Source: Paludibacteraceae bacterium
GTDB taxonomy: Bacteria; Bacteroidota; Bacteroidia; Bacteroidales; Paludibacteraceae
DNA length: 47,475 nucleotides
Assembly: GCA_016297215.1 (NCBI GenBank)
Contig: JAEDGZ010000015.1
Span: 1 to 47,475 of the forward strand
Direction: 5' to 3'
Shown: one piece after another, positions 28,106-36,274 of the stretch
Layout: the number at the start of each line of letters is the position of its first letter
How positions within the stretch are numbered: position 1 is the first letter of the stretch
The notes under the pieces: generated by a model
What the model saw: the letters and a program-made list of their open reading frames with translations, nothing else
Told to the model about the DNA's origin: nothing
The model's database searches: none
Position numbers and translations under genes: made by a program

Positions 28106-28967
28106 AGCGTAGTTGATTACACAGCACTCTTGTTTCGTTCGGCTGCGTCCGCGGCAGCGCTTCCAGATACACGTCCTCGCCCGCGCGAATCCCCTCTGCC
28201 GCCAAGCGGTCTGCCACGGTCTGATACGCCACTTCGGGGTCGTTGTTCTCCAGCGACAGGTGGCACAGCCATATATGCCGCATGCCCTCGTGGTAGTTGC
28301 GTGCCAGCAACTCCCCGCAGGTAATATTGCTCTGGTGACCTTTCGGCGACAAAATCCGCTCTTTCAGGTAAGTGGGGTAGGGACCATTCAGCAGCATATG
28401 CTCGTCGTGGTTCGCTTCTATCACGACGTGGTTCGCCGTCTGCAATGCATACTCCATATCTGCGTTGGGCATCCCGCAGTCCGTAGCGAGCATCCACCGT
28501 TGCCCCATGAAGTCTATCACATATCCCACGCACTCCGTCGAGTCGTGGCTGATACCGAAGGTCTGTATCTGCATCACAGGCGTTCCCGTTGCCTCGTGGT
28601 GCGCCGAGCATAGCAACGGCAACTCCCAGCAATCAGTCTTCTCAAAGTATCTACGTGAACTCTTCAACTTCTCCCGAACGCCGTAGTTGCGGTCTATCCC
28701 CTCGTGCACCAAAGGCGTTGCGTATATCGGCAGGTGCACACGTTCACCCAGAGTGCCCACGGCGCGGATATGGTCCGCGTGGTCGTGTGTAATCAGCACA
28801 CCTGCAATGTTCCCGAAGTCCAAACCCATACCCCGCAAGTGCTTCTGTATCGTGCGAGCAGATATGCCGGCATCTATCAAAACGCCCTGCTCGCGCGTGC
28901 CTAAATAGTAGCAGTTTCCGCTACTACCGCTCGCCAAACTACGAAATATGAAGTCCTTTTCTCCCAT
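28092..28967 (-). CDS. MBL-fold metallo-hydrolase, YycJ/WalJ-like
   Basis: A 291-residue cytoplasmic metallo-beta-lactamase fold protein. After FRSLASGSSGNCYYLGT come DAGISARTIQKHL, the metal-binding LITHDHADHIRAVG (HxHxDH at about residues 60–65), and a downstream LATDCGMPN with the bridging Asp. This pattern fits the YycJ family, thought to act on nucleic acids or in cell-wall homeostasis; a specific role is not known. Its promoter at 28986–29017 is a full match. The C-terminal tail ends in a heptamer-repeat-encoded LRSLNS. Confidence 0.88.
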   Translation of the reverse strand: MGEKDFIFRSLASGSSGNCYYLGTREQGVLIDAGISARTIQKHLRGMGLDFGNIAGVLITHDHADHIRAVGTLGERVHLPIYATPLVHEGIDRNYGVREKLKSSRRYFEKTDCWELPLLCSAHHEATGTPVMQIQTFGISHDSTECVGYVIDFMGQRWMLATDCGMPNADMEYALQTANHVVIEANHDEHMLLNGPYPTYLKERILSPKGHQSNITCGELLARNYHEGMRHIWLCHLSLENNDPEVAYQTVADRLAAEGIRAGEDVYLEALPRTQPNETRVLCNQLRSLNS

Positions 28968-28985
28968 TCAGCACAAATTAGGCGG

Positions 28986-29017
28986 CAAAATTACATAAAA
29001 TAATTGAATTATGCAAA
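28986..29017 (-). promoter_or_regulatory. Promoter for the MBL hydrolase
   Basis: On the minus strand, TTTG (29014–29017), 20-bp spacer, TAATTTTG (28986–28993). It lies just upstream of the ATG at 28967, so the leader is very short. Confidence 0.7.
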
Positions 29018-29116
29018 TAATTTAACCTTTTTTGGACTAATAAAAGGGAATTATCTTTTCTAAAACTGTCGAAACACTTATTTTTGCACACAAAACAACA
29101 ATTTCTTTGCAAATAA

Positions 29117-29148
29117 TTTGCATAATTCACCGAAAAAGCGTACCTTTG
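29117..29148 (+). promoter_or_regulatory. Alpha-amylase promoter
   Basis: TTTG (29117–29120), 20-bp spacer, TACCTTTG (29141–29148). The predicted leader to the ATG at 29209 is about 50–55 nt. Confidence 0.8.
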
Positions 29149-29208
29149 CGCCGTTTCTTTGAATACAAAACCAAAAATCAAACAATCAACAATCTTATCG
29201 TTAATACC

Positions 29209-31656
29209 ATGAAGAGATTTTCCCTATTTTTTGTATGGATGCTTTGCGCGTGCATGGGAGTGCATGCGGCTTCGTATGGCATCCTAATCAATGGCAGTAC
29301 CTACTATGAGGGCACGCTGAACAGTGGCGCATTAGACCCGAGTTTCACGGAATATATGGCGCTAGGTGTGCCTGTGAGCGATGGCGATCGGTTGCAGTTG
29401 TATGACAAAGAGAATGCAGCCGGCTGGGTGGTTACGCTGGATAATGCCAGCACGAGTGCCATCACGCTGAGCGGGGAGAACTATGTTTGCTCTGCTACCG
29501 GCTGCTATAATTTCTATATCAAATTGAAATACGAAGCCGATCAGTTGTACGTCGGTGAGGCTACGGGCGACTGCTCGGGCAACAATGGTGAGCAGATTGG
29601 CGGCGGTAGTGACCCGGATAATCCCGACAATCCCGACAACCCCGATAATCCGAATCCTGATGATCCTGACCCAGATCAGCCTATTGATCCTTCCAATCCC
29701 GATTTGCCGCAGGACTGCGCTTCGGCAGTGCCAAGCCAGTGCACGGACGTGATGTTACAGGCGTTCTATTGGGACTCCAATGGTGGTGGCACTTACGGGG
29801 ATACCAAGTGGAACACGCTGCAAGCACAAACCTCGGAGATAAACGCTTACTTCGATTTAGTATGGCTTCCGCCTTCGGCTAAATCATCGGGCGGCGTGGG
29901 CTATTTGCCTTCGCAATACTGCAATCAGACTTCAGCATGGGGAAGCCGTGCGGAGTTGGAGAAACTGATTGCATCCTTCCACGCAGCAGGCACGAAGGTG
30001 GTGGCAGATATGGTGGTGAACCACGGCAACAACAAGTCCACATGGTGCGATTTCTATGAGGAGGATTTCGGCTCGTATGGTAAGTTCAGCCCCGATGCAT
30101 CTTGGATATGCAGCACGGACGAGATGAATAGCGACTCGAAAGCCGGCAGTTGCAAAGGCAAAGCGACGGGTGCGCGTGATGATGGCTATGGCAGCGAGGC
30201 AAACTATGCAGCCGCCCGCGACTGGGACCACCAGAGCGAGAAGGTGCGCAATATGTTCCGTGCGTATGCCCGGTGGATGAAGTACGAGATGAAATACGAT
30301 GGCTTCCGCTACGACTATTGCAAGGGATTCCACACTTCACATGTGAGCGACTACAACAGCGCAGCGAAGACGTATTTCTCTGTGATGGAGTACTGGGACG
30401 GCAATCCCGATGAGCTCATCAAGCGCTTGAACGACGCGGGTTACAACACGCTGACGTTTGACTTTGCCACCAAATACACGGCGTTCAACAACAACCTCGC
30501 AAGCGGCTCTTTTGCTGGTTTTAGGGGGTGCGGACTACTCGGTAGGGGCAAAGGTAAATATGCCGTAACCTTTGTGGACAACCACGATACGCACAACCGC
30601 GATGGCAACGAGTTCTGCGGGAAAGGCAATTCGATGACTGCTGCCAACAAAGCAAAGACCATCCAAGCCAATGCGTTTATCTTGTCGATGCCGGGTGTGC
30701 CCTGCGTGTTCTATCCCCACTGGAAAGCATGGAAGAGCGAGATCGGTCCGATGATTTTGGCTCGCAAGGCGGTAGGTGTTCATTCGGAGAGCCCCGTCAG
30801 CGATGAGGGTGATGCCTCGGGCTATCGTGCCACAGTAACAGGCAAGAACGGTACGTTGATTGCTGAGTTCGGCAACCGCGTATCCTCATCGAAAGACGGG
30901 TACACAAAAGCGGCTTCGGGCACAGGCTACGTAATATGGACGAAGGTAACTAAAGCGGTGGCACCGCAGTTGGTAATCAACCCGGGTAGTTGCACCTACA
31001 AGACCGAGAGCCTGACGGTAACCATGGAGACTATCGGCGGCACGGAAACGGCTACGATATACTACACGCTGGACGGCACCGACCCGCGCACTTCGACAAC
31101 ACGCCAGACCTACTCGGCTCCGCTGACTATCACGGGTACCGTAACGCTGAATGCGTATGCGGCTTCTGCCAACGCACAGACGGAAGTGCAACAATGCGTC
31201 TATACCTACAAGGCGCCGCAGACAACACCTATCACGGTAGCATTCTATAAGCCTGCATCGTGGAGCAAAGTAAACCTATACGCATGGGTAGTGGACGGCA
31301 AGGAGACTACTGAGCTGACCGGAAAGTGGCCAGGTACGACAATGACCGTGCAAAACAGCGAGGGTTTCTACTATCATCAGTTTGATGAGGGCATTAAGGT
31401 AGTGAACTTTATCTTCAGCAACGGCACTGACCAGACTGCCGACCTTCAGACGGACGAGGATGTTTGCTACACGTGGGCAAACGGGGCAGAGAAGCAATTA
31501 GAGGACTGCGCAAAACCCTCCGATATTACCACCATAGAGGAAAAGGTAATCCCCGCACTTGACCTCTCGCAACCGATGTACAACATCTTAGGGCAACCCG
31601 TGGGGCTTGACTACCAAGGTGTTGTAATACAGAATGCGCATAAGTATCTGCGTTGA
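29209..31656 (+). CDS. Secreted multi-domain alpha-amylase (GH13)
   Basis: Hydrolyses alpha-1,4 glucans outside the cytoplasm. The ATG at 29209 gives a signal peptide MKRFSLFFVWMLCACMGVHA; an in-frame ATG at 29107 lies before the promoter -7 box and is rejected. Of 815 residues, about 22–125 form a beta-rich module, 131–165 an Asp-Pro-Asn linker built of DPDN/PDNP repeats, and then the GH13 barrel with VVADMVVNH (264–272), nucleophile Asp369 in DGFRYDYC, acid Glu394 in VMEYWDG and Asp460 in FVDNHDTHN. A chitobiase-C-like module (YYTLDGTDPRTS) and a starch-binding-like module (ITVAFYKPASWSKVNLYAW) follow. The end, MYNILGQPVGLDYQGVVIQN plus AHKYLR, resembles type IX secretion C-terminal tails. 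No SusCD genes are adjacent. Confidence 0.92.
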   Translation: MKRFSLFFVWMLCACMGVHAASYGILINGSTYYEGTLNSGALDPSFTEYMALGVPVSDGDRLQLYDKENAAGWVVTLDNASTSAITLSGENYVCSATGCYNFYIKLKYEADQLYVGEATGDCSGNNGEQIGGGSDPDNPDNPDNPDNPNPDDPDPDQPIDPSNPDLPQDCASAVPSQCTDVMLQAFYWDSNGGGTYGDTKWNTLQAQTSEINAYFDLVWLPPSAKSSGGVGYLPSQYCNQTSAWGSRAELEKLIASFHAAGTKVVADMVVNHGNNKSTWCDFYEEDFGSYGKFSPDASWICSTDEMNSDSKAGSCKGKATGARDDGYGSEANYAAARDWDHQSEKVRNMFRAYARWMKYEMKYDGFRYDYCKGFHTSHVSDYNSAAKTYFSVMEYWDGNPDELIKRLNDAGYNTLTFDFATKYTAFNNNLASGSFAGFRGCGLLGRGKGKYAVTFVDNHDTHNRDGNEFCGKGNSMTAANKAKTIQANAFILSMPGVPCVFYPHWKAWKSEIGPMILARKAVGVHSESPVSDEGDASGYRATVTGKNGTLIAEFGNRVSSSKDGYTKAASGTGYVIWTKVTKAVAPQLVINPGSCTYKTESLTVTMETIGGTETATIYYTLDGTDPRTSTTRQTYSAPLTITGTVTLNAYAASANAQTEVQQCVYTYKAPQTTPITVAFYKPASWSKVNLYAWVVDGKETTELTGKWPGTTMTVQNSEGFYYHQFDEGIKVVNFIFSNGTDQTADLQTDEDVCYTWANGAEKQLEDCAKPSDITTIEEKVIPALDLSQPMYNILGQPVGLDYQGVVIQNAHKYLR

Positions 31657-31677
31657 TAATTTCAACCATTACATAAT

Positions 31678-31716
31678 AAATCCCCCTCACCGCTCTCGGG
31701 AGGGGGATTTGTTATA
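31678..31716 (+). terminator. Terminator between amylase and sufB
   Basis: AAATCCCCCTC (31678–31688) pairs perfectly with GAGGGGGATTT (31700–31710), 11-nt loop, followed by GTTAT. The A-rich 5' flank makes it usable in both directions for these convergent genes. Confidence 0.85.
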
Positions 31717-31774
31717 TAGATATAGAATAAGGAAGTTTCTTGAATCCGAAAAGCCGTAAAGCAGAGGCTAACAC

Positions 31775-33211
31775 TCAACCCACGCTACCTTCCAGCGACA
31801 CTTGCAGCAGTTTCTGTGCCTCCACGGCAAACTCCATCGGCAGTTTGTCCATCACCTCTTTGGCATAGCCGTTCACGATGAGCCCCACGGCGTCCTCCAT
31901 GCCGATACCGCGCTGCTGGCAGTAGAAGAGTTGGTCTTCGTTAATCTTGCTGGTTGTCGCCTCATGCTCGATAGTGGCGGTGGGGTTGGCTATCTGCATG
32001 TCGGGGAAGGTGTGCGCGCCGCACTGGTCGCCCAGCAGCAGCGAGTCGCACTGACTGTAGTTGCGGGCGTTGGTCGCGTTGGCTGCCACCTTGACGAGCC
32101 CGCGGTAGGCGTTCTGGCTGTGCCCCGCGCTGATACCCTTGCTCACGATGCGCGAGCGGGTGTTCTTGCCGAGGTGAATCATCTTCGTGCCCGTGTCCGC
32201 CTGCTGGTAGTTGTTGGTTACCGCTACGGAGTAGAACTCCGCCGATGAGTTGTCGCCGCGCAGGATACAACTCGGGTACTTCCACGTGATGGCGCTGCCC
32301 GTCTCCACCTGCGTCCAACTCAGGCGCGCGTTCTCGTAGGTGATGCCGCGCTTCGTAACGAAGTTATAGATACCGCCCTTGCCCTCTTTGTCGCCAGGGT
32401 ACCAGTTCTGCACGGTGGAGTACTTGACCTCGGCATCCTTGCGCACCACTATCTCCACAATGGCGGCGTGCAGTTGGTTCTCATCGCGCATGGGCGCGGT
32501 GCAGCCCTCCAAATAACTGAGGTAAGCGCCCTCGTCGGCGATGAGCAGCGTGCGCTCAAACTGCCCTGTGTTGCCCGCGTTGATACGGAAATAGGTGCTC
32601 AACTCCATCGGGCAACGCACGCCCTTCGGCACATACACAAACGAGCCGTCGGAGAACACCGCGGAGTTCAGCGCGGCGTAGAAATTGTCCGTGTAGGGCA
32701 CTACGGAGCCCAAGTATTCGCGCACCAGTTCGGGGTACTCGCGCACCGCCTCGGAGATGGAGCAGAAGATGATGCCCTTCTCCGCCAGCGTCTCGCGGAA
32801 GGTGGTCTTCACCGATACCGAGTCCATCACGGCATCTATCGCCATGTTGCCCGCCAGCGCGGCGCGCTCCTCCAAGGGGATACCCAACTTGTCGAAGGTC
32901 TTCATGATTTCGGGGTCTATCTCTTTCTTCTCCTCGTTGCTGTGCGTCTTGGGCGCGGCGTAGTAGGAGATAGCCTGAAAATCAATCTCGGGGATGGTGA
33001 GGTGCGCCCACGTGGGCACCTTCATCGTGCACCACTTGCGGTAGGCTTTCAAGCGGAACTCCAGCAACCACTCCGGCTCCTGCTTCTTGGCGGAGATGGT
33101 GCGGATGACCTCCTCGTTCAGACCATGGGCAAGGATGTCGGTTTCCACGTCGGTGGTGAAACCGTACTTGTAGTCCTGTTGGGTGATATCGTCTAAAATT
33201 TCGTTGGGCAT
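31775..33211 (-). CDS. sufB: Fe-S cluster assembly scaffold SufB
   Basis: Core of the SufBCD scaffold on which iron–sulfur clusters form. The 478-residue protein has the SufB N-terminus (YKYGFTTDVETDILAHGLNE), PEWLLEFRLKAYRKW, VPYTDNFYAALNSAVFSDGSFVYVPKGV, GCTAPMRDENQLHAAIVEI, and the C-terminal HEATTSKINEDQLFYCQQRGI with the conserved Glu/His region needed for assembly. sufC, sufD and sufS do not follow: downstream is the convergent amylase. Between sufB and tRNA-Cys lie a TTTCTAG repeat and a terminator, and no promoter is evident there, so read-through from the tRNA promoter is possible. Confidence 0.95.
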   Translation of the reverse strand: MPNEILDDITQQDYKYGFTTDVETDILAHGLNEEVIRTISAKKQEPEWLLEFRLKAYRKWCTMKVPTWAHLTIPEIDFQAISYYAAPKTHSNEEKKEIDPEIMKTFDKLGIPLEERAALAGNMAIDAVMDSVSVKTTFRETLAEKGIIFCSISEAVREYPELVREYLGSVVPYTDNFYAALNSAVFSDGSFVYVPKGVRCPMELSTYFRINAGNTGQFERTLLIADEGAYLSYLEGCTAPMRDENQLHAAIVEIVVRKDAEVKYSTVQNWYPGDKEGKGGIYNFVTKRGITYENARLSWTQVETGSAITWKYPSCILRGDNSSAEFYSVAVTNNYQQADTGTKMIHLGKNTRSRIVSKGISAGHSQNAYRGLVKVAANATNARNYSQCDSLLLGDQCGAHTFPDMQIANPTATIEHEATTSKINEDQLFYCQQRGIGMEDAVGLIVNGYAKEVMDKLPMEFAVEAQKLLQVSLEGSVG

Positions 33212-33221
33212 AGGAGAGATT

Positions 33222-33277
33222 TTTTTCTAGTTTTTCTAGAAATTCTAGATTTTCTAGTCTTTCTAGTTTTCTAGTGG
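33222..33277. repeat. TTTCTAG iterated repeat upstream of sufB
   Basis: Six TTTCTAG/TTCTAGA units with 7–9-nt spacing begin 11 bases upstream of the sufB ATG. Because CTAG is self-complementary the array can fold back on itself. It fills most of the spacer between the tRNA-Cys terminator and sufB. Confidence 0.85.
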
Positions 33278-33285
33278 GTTTATAA

Positions 33286-33314
33286 AACAAAACTCCGACT
33301 TTCTGTCGGAGTTC
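33286..33314 (-). terminator. tRNA-Cys terminator
   Basis: AACTCCGAC (33291–33299) and GTCGGAGTT (33305–33313) form a perfect 9-bp stem with a 5-nt loop; on the minus strand it is followed by TTGTTTT. It lies between tRNA-Cys and sufB. Confidence 0.85.
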
Positions 33315-33319
33315 TTGGG

Positions 33320-33390
33320 AGGTCGGTAGCAGATTCGAACCGCTGTCCCCGGTTTTGCAGACCGGTCCCTAACCACTCGGGCAACCGACC
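33320..33390 (-). tRNA. cysT: tRNA-Cys (GCA anticodon)
   Basis: Minus strand: acceptor GGTCGGT pairs with ACCGACC, anticodon arm GGTCTGCAAAACC holds GCA, T loop TTCGAAT, discriminator U as needed by CysRS. No encoded CCA. It is preceded by a full promoter and followed by a terminator. Confidence 0.95.
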
Positions 33391-33408
33391 ATTATCGTAA
33401 AGCGGGTG

Positions 33409-33440
33409 CAAAGGTACGGCTTTTTTTTGATATACGCAAA
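33409..33440 (-). promoter_or_regulatory. tRNA-Cys promoter
   Basis: On the minus strand TTTG (33437–33440), 20-bp spacer, TACCTTTG (33409–33416). The tRNA 5' end at 33390 follows within 20 bases of the -7 box. Confidence 0.85.
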
Positions 33441-33476
33441 TTTTTTGCAGAAAAAAGTGCATTTGCGGGCAAAAAA

Positions 33477-33508
33477 CTTGCTTTTCTCCCAAAAAAGTAC
33501 TACCTTTG
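33477..33508 (+). promoter_or_regulatory. Promoter for nucleosidase-like gene
   Basis: CTTG (33477–33480), 20-bp spacer, TACCTTTG (33501–33508). It diverges from the tRNA-Cys promoter about 40 bp away and gives a leader of roughly 15 nt. Confidence 0.75.
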
Positions 33509-33529
33509 CACGCTACAAAACGAACGAAT

Positions 33530-34066
33530 ATGCAAAAACTACTGTTATTAGCCGAAGAAGGCGAGCGAAAGTTAATCCAAGAGGTGGGCGAGCGTCTGGG
33601 CATAGAGCGCCTGCTGGCGGAGTATGAGGTACGGATAACGGGCGTGGGGGCGCTGAACGTGCTGCGTGCCCTGCGCGATGTGCCCCGCGACACCGAGGTG
33701 CTGAATATCGGCTACGCCGGCAGCGCGAACTTCGAAGTCGGCTCGCTGGTGGAGGTTACCGATGTCTGCCTCAACCACCCCAATGTAACCTACCCCGAGC
33801 CGGAGTTGCGCCTGCTGACGGGCGGAGAACTCATCCCCGCGGCGTCTTATCGGTTGGAAGACGATCAGAAGTCGGCGCGTCTGCTGCAAGCCCGCTGCTA
33901 CACCAACACCGACTTCGTGCTCCAGTCCGACTACCGCGACTGTGTCTTCGATATGGAGTTGGCGTTCATCGCCGGCATGGGCTTCACCCGCCTCCGCGCC
34001 ATCAAGCTCGTCAGCGACAACCTCTCCCTCCACGCCTACCACGAGATAACCAACGGAGTGGAATAG
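33530..34066 (+). CDS. Nucleoside phosphorylase/nucleosidase-superfamily protein
   Basis: A 178-residue protein resembling the MTA/SAH nucleosidase–purine phosphorylase fold. ITGVGALNVLRALRDV (about residues 35–50) and NIGYAGSANFEVGSLVEVTDV (about 59–79) match the superfamily's Gly-rich substrate loops, and VFDMELAFIAGMGF (about 141–154) matches the nucleoside-binding MExA motif, with VSDN near the end as the catalytic Asp region. It is shorter than typical members (about 230). Start at the ATG 33530 fits the promoter. The substrate cannot be told from the sequence. Confidence 0.75.
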   Translation: MQKLLLLAEEGERKLIQEVGERLGIERLLAEYEVRITGVGALNVLRALRDVPRDTEVLNIGYAGSANFEVGSLVEVTDVCLNHPNVTYPEPELRLLTGGELIPAASYRLEDDQKSARLLQARCYTNTDFVLQSDYRDCVFDMELAFIAGMGFTRLRAIKLVSDNLSLHAYHEITNGVE

Positions 34067-34112
34067 AAGATAAAATTAATGATAAATTATACGGAAATTA
34101 TACGTTAAGGTA

Positions 34113-35363
34113 ATGAATACGATTATCCTGAAACCGAAGAAAGAGGAGTCGCTCCGTCGTTTTCACCCGTGGGTGTTCTCCGGCGCGATAGCTAAAATTG
34201 TTTTAGACCCTGATTATCCGTTCGATGCGCCCCGCGAGGGTGAGTTGGTGCGTGTGCAGAGTGCGCAGGGCGAGGTGCTGGGCGTAGGGCACTACCAAGT
34301 GGGCAGTATCGCCGTGCGCATACTGCTGTTTGGCGCGGAGAGCCTACCTGCGGACTTCTGGCAGTCGCGTATCGCTGCCGCCTACCGTCTGCGCGAGGCA
34401 ATAGGGCTGGTGCGCCCTGCGCCGGTCGGCAACCTGCCTGCGAACAACACCTTCCGCCTTGTCCACGGCGAGGGCGATTTCCTGCCCGGGCTGATAGTGG
34501 ACGTGTACGCCGACACGGCGGTGGTGCAGGCGCACTCGGTGGGCATGCACCTCGTGCGGCAGGAGATAGCCGAAGCGATAGTCGCCGAGGTGCCGCAGGT
34601 GAAGAAAGTCTATTACAAGTCCGACGACACCCTGCCGTTCAAAGCGCCCATCGAGGGGGAGAAGACCGGCTACCTCGTGGGCGAGGGGACGGCAGAGGAG
34701 TTCTGGTCGCAAGAGAACGGACTGGACTTTCGCATCGACTGGCTGCGCGGGCAGAAGACGGGTTTTTTCATTGACCAGCGCGAGAACCGCGCCCTTGTGG
34801 AGCGCTACGCCCGCGGCAAGGATGTGCTGAACATGTTCTGCTACACGGGCGGTTTCTCGCTCTACGCCCTGCGCGGCGGGGCGCGGACGGTGGACTCGGT
34901 GGATGTGTCGGAGAAAGCCATCGCGCTGGTGAATGCCAATGTGGCGCGCAACTTCCCCCATTGCACCAACCACCATGCTTATGCCGAGGAGGCGTTTGCT
35001 TTCCTCGATGAGAAATGCAAAGCGGCGAAGTCGGCGCAGGGCGAACGCCCTTACGACCTCATCATCCTCGACCCGCCTGCCTTCGCCAAGCACCGAGATG
35101 CCATCCGAAACGCCCTGCGCGGCTACCAGCGTATCAACGCGAAGGCGATAGAGCAGATACGCCACGGCGGTATCCTCTTCACCTTCTCCTGCTCGCAGGC
35201 GATAGACAAGGAGATGTTCCGCTTGGCAGTCTTCTCCGCTGCGGCGCAGGTGGGGCGGCGAGTGCGTATCCTCCACCAACTCCACCAACCCCAAGACCAT
35301 CCCATCAATATCTACCACCCCGAAGGCGAGTACCTGAAAGGACTGGTGCTGTATGTGGAGTAG
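34113..35363 (+). CDS. Class I SAM-dependent rRNA methyltransferase, RlmI-like
   Basis: A 416-residue RNA methyltransferase probably forming 5-methylcytidine in 23S rRNA. The N-terminal PUA domain (about 1–75) begins ILKPKKEESLRRFHPWVFSGAI, typical for RlmI. The Rossmann domain has GQKTGFFIDQRENR, VLNMFCYTGGFSLYALRGGA (SAM motif I), and LILDPPAFAKHRD (motif IV with DPPxF). FSCSQAIDKEMF carries the conserved Cys of motif VI. Length and order fit RlmI. It lies 46 bp after the nucleosidase-like gene with a short AATTATACG repeat in between. Confidence 0.9.
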   Translation: MNTIILKPKKEESLRRFHPWVFSGAIAKIVLDPDYPFDAPREGELVRVQSAQGEVLGVGHYQVGSIAVRILLFGAESLPADFWQSRIAAAYRLREAIGLVRPAPVGNLPANNTFRLVHGEGDFLPGLIVDVYADTAVVQAHSVGMHLVRQEIAEAIVAEVPQVKKVYYKSDDTLPFKAPIEGEKTGYLVGEGTAEEFWSQENGLDFRIDWLRGQKTGFFIDQRENRALVERYARGKDVLNMFCYTGGFSLYALRGGARTVDSVDVSEKAIALVNANVARNFPHCTNHHAYAEEAFAFLDEKCKAAKSAQGERPYDLIILDPPAFAKHRDAIRNALRGYQRINAKAIEQIRHGGILFTFSCSQAIDKEMFRLAVFSAAAQVGRRVRILHQLHQPQDHPINIYHPEGEYLKGLVLYVE

Positions 35364-35368
35364 GGGGT

Positions 35369-35399
35369 AATTAAGAATTATGAATTAAGAATTAAGAGT
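35369..35399. repeat. GAATTAA heptamer array upstream of exonuclease gene
   Basis: TAATTAA, GAATTAT, GAATTAA, GAATTAA, GAG lie between the methyltransferase stop and the exonuclease start. Perfect 7-nt period. Confidence 0.85.
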
Positions 35400-35426
35400 T
35401 CCCATGCTCTGACAATAGAGAATCTC

Positions 35427-36272
35427 GTGAAACCTTATCTTGTATGTTTTGATACCGAGACGACGGGTCTCGATGTGCAACGCGACTGGATTATCCAGTT
35501 GTCGCTGGTGAAAGTGGATGCCCGCACCTTTGAGGAGGTGGGCGCGTGCGATTGGTATATCAAACCTTCGGGGGCTTACACGATTGCGCCCGAGGCGCAG
35601 GCGGTGCACCATATCACCCGCGAGGTGTTAGAGCGCGAGGGCGTGGCGTTGCGCGATGTCTATCCGCAGATGATGGCATTCCTGCAAGACTGCGACATCC
35701 TCTCCTACAATGGCAATGGCTTCGATGCGCGCATCCTCTACTACAACCTGCAGCGCGAGGGGCTGACGATAGACTACGACAACTACCGCTTCTACGACGC
35801 TTACCTCATAGAGATGGCGCGCACCTCCCGCCGCCTGACCGATGTCTATCGACGCTACTACGGCAAGGAGTTTGACGACGCCCACAACTCGCTGGCAGAT
35901 GTGCGCGCCACGATAGCCGTCTTCAAGGCGCAACAAGAGACCTCCGAAGACCCGCAGGAGTTCAACCGTCAGGACTTCGACTTTATCTCCGTGGATGGGT
36001 TTCTTGCGATACGCGACGGGAAGAAAGTGTTCGCACAAGGCAAATACAAAGGGAAGACGATAGAGCAGGTGCAGCAGGCGGAGCCCGGCTATCTCGACTG
36101 GGTGCTGAAGAACTGCGCCGAGCCCACGCGCCAACTCATTGAACAAGCGCGCCACCCGAAGCCACAACCAAAAACCACAGAAAAAGATAAAGGTGCGGCA
36201 GGGAGACCGCACCTTCATGAAACTTCGCCGACCAAACAACCTGCCGGCACACAGATGACATTGGAGTTTTGA
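35427..36272 (+). CDS. DnaQ-like 3'-5' exonuclease (DEDDh)
   Basis: A 281-residue exonuclease of the epsilon-subunit superfamily. The four catalytic residues are visible: Asp and Glu in CFDTETTGL (about residues 8–16), the middle Asp in YNGNGFDARIL, and His plus Asp in FDDAHNSLADVRAT (about 149–162). GTG at 35427 starts the frame; no ATG fits. A C-terminal part (about 180–235) has KYKGKTIEQVQQAEPGYLDW, a small module often found after this domain. The tail around residues 255–263 is encoded by a GGTGCGG/CCGCACC palindrome of the dispersed type. The role in repair or proofreading is inferred. Confidence 0.85.
   Translation: MKPYLVCFDTETTGLDVQRDWIIQLSLVKVDARTFEEVGACDWYIKPSGAYTIAPEAQAVHHITREVLEREGVALRDVYPQMMAFLQDCDILSYNGNGFDARILYYNLQREGLTIDYDNYRFYDAYLIEMARTSRRLTDVYRRYYGKEFDDAHNSLADVRATIAVFKAQQETSEDPQEFNRQDFDFISVDGFLAIRDGKKVFAQGKYKGKTIEQVQQAEPGYLDWVLKNCAEPTRQLIEQARHPKPQPKTTEKDKGAAGRPHLHETSPTKQPAGTQMTLEF
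36190..36215. repeat. GGTGCGG–CCGCACC palindrome in frame in exonuclease tail
   Basis: AAGGTGCGG pairs with CCGCACCTT around an 8-nt loop (CAGGGAGA). The same stem occurs intergenically at 24041–24068, 36934–36997, 41032–41071 and 43931–43958. Confidence 0.85.
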
Positions 36273-36274
36273 TA

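Noticed and set aside
29107..29208. Upstream extension of the amylase from an ATG at 29107
   Set aside because: The promoter -7 box (29141–29148) lies inside it, and the ATG at 29209 begins an ideal signal peptide.
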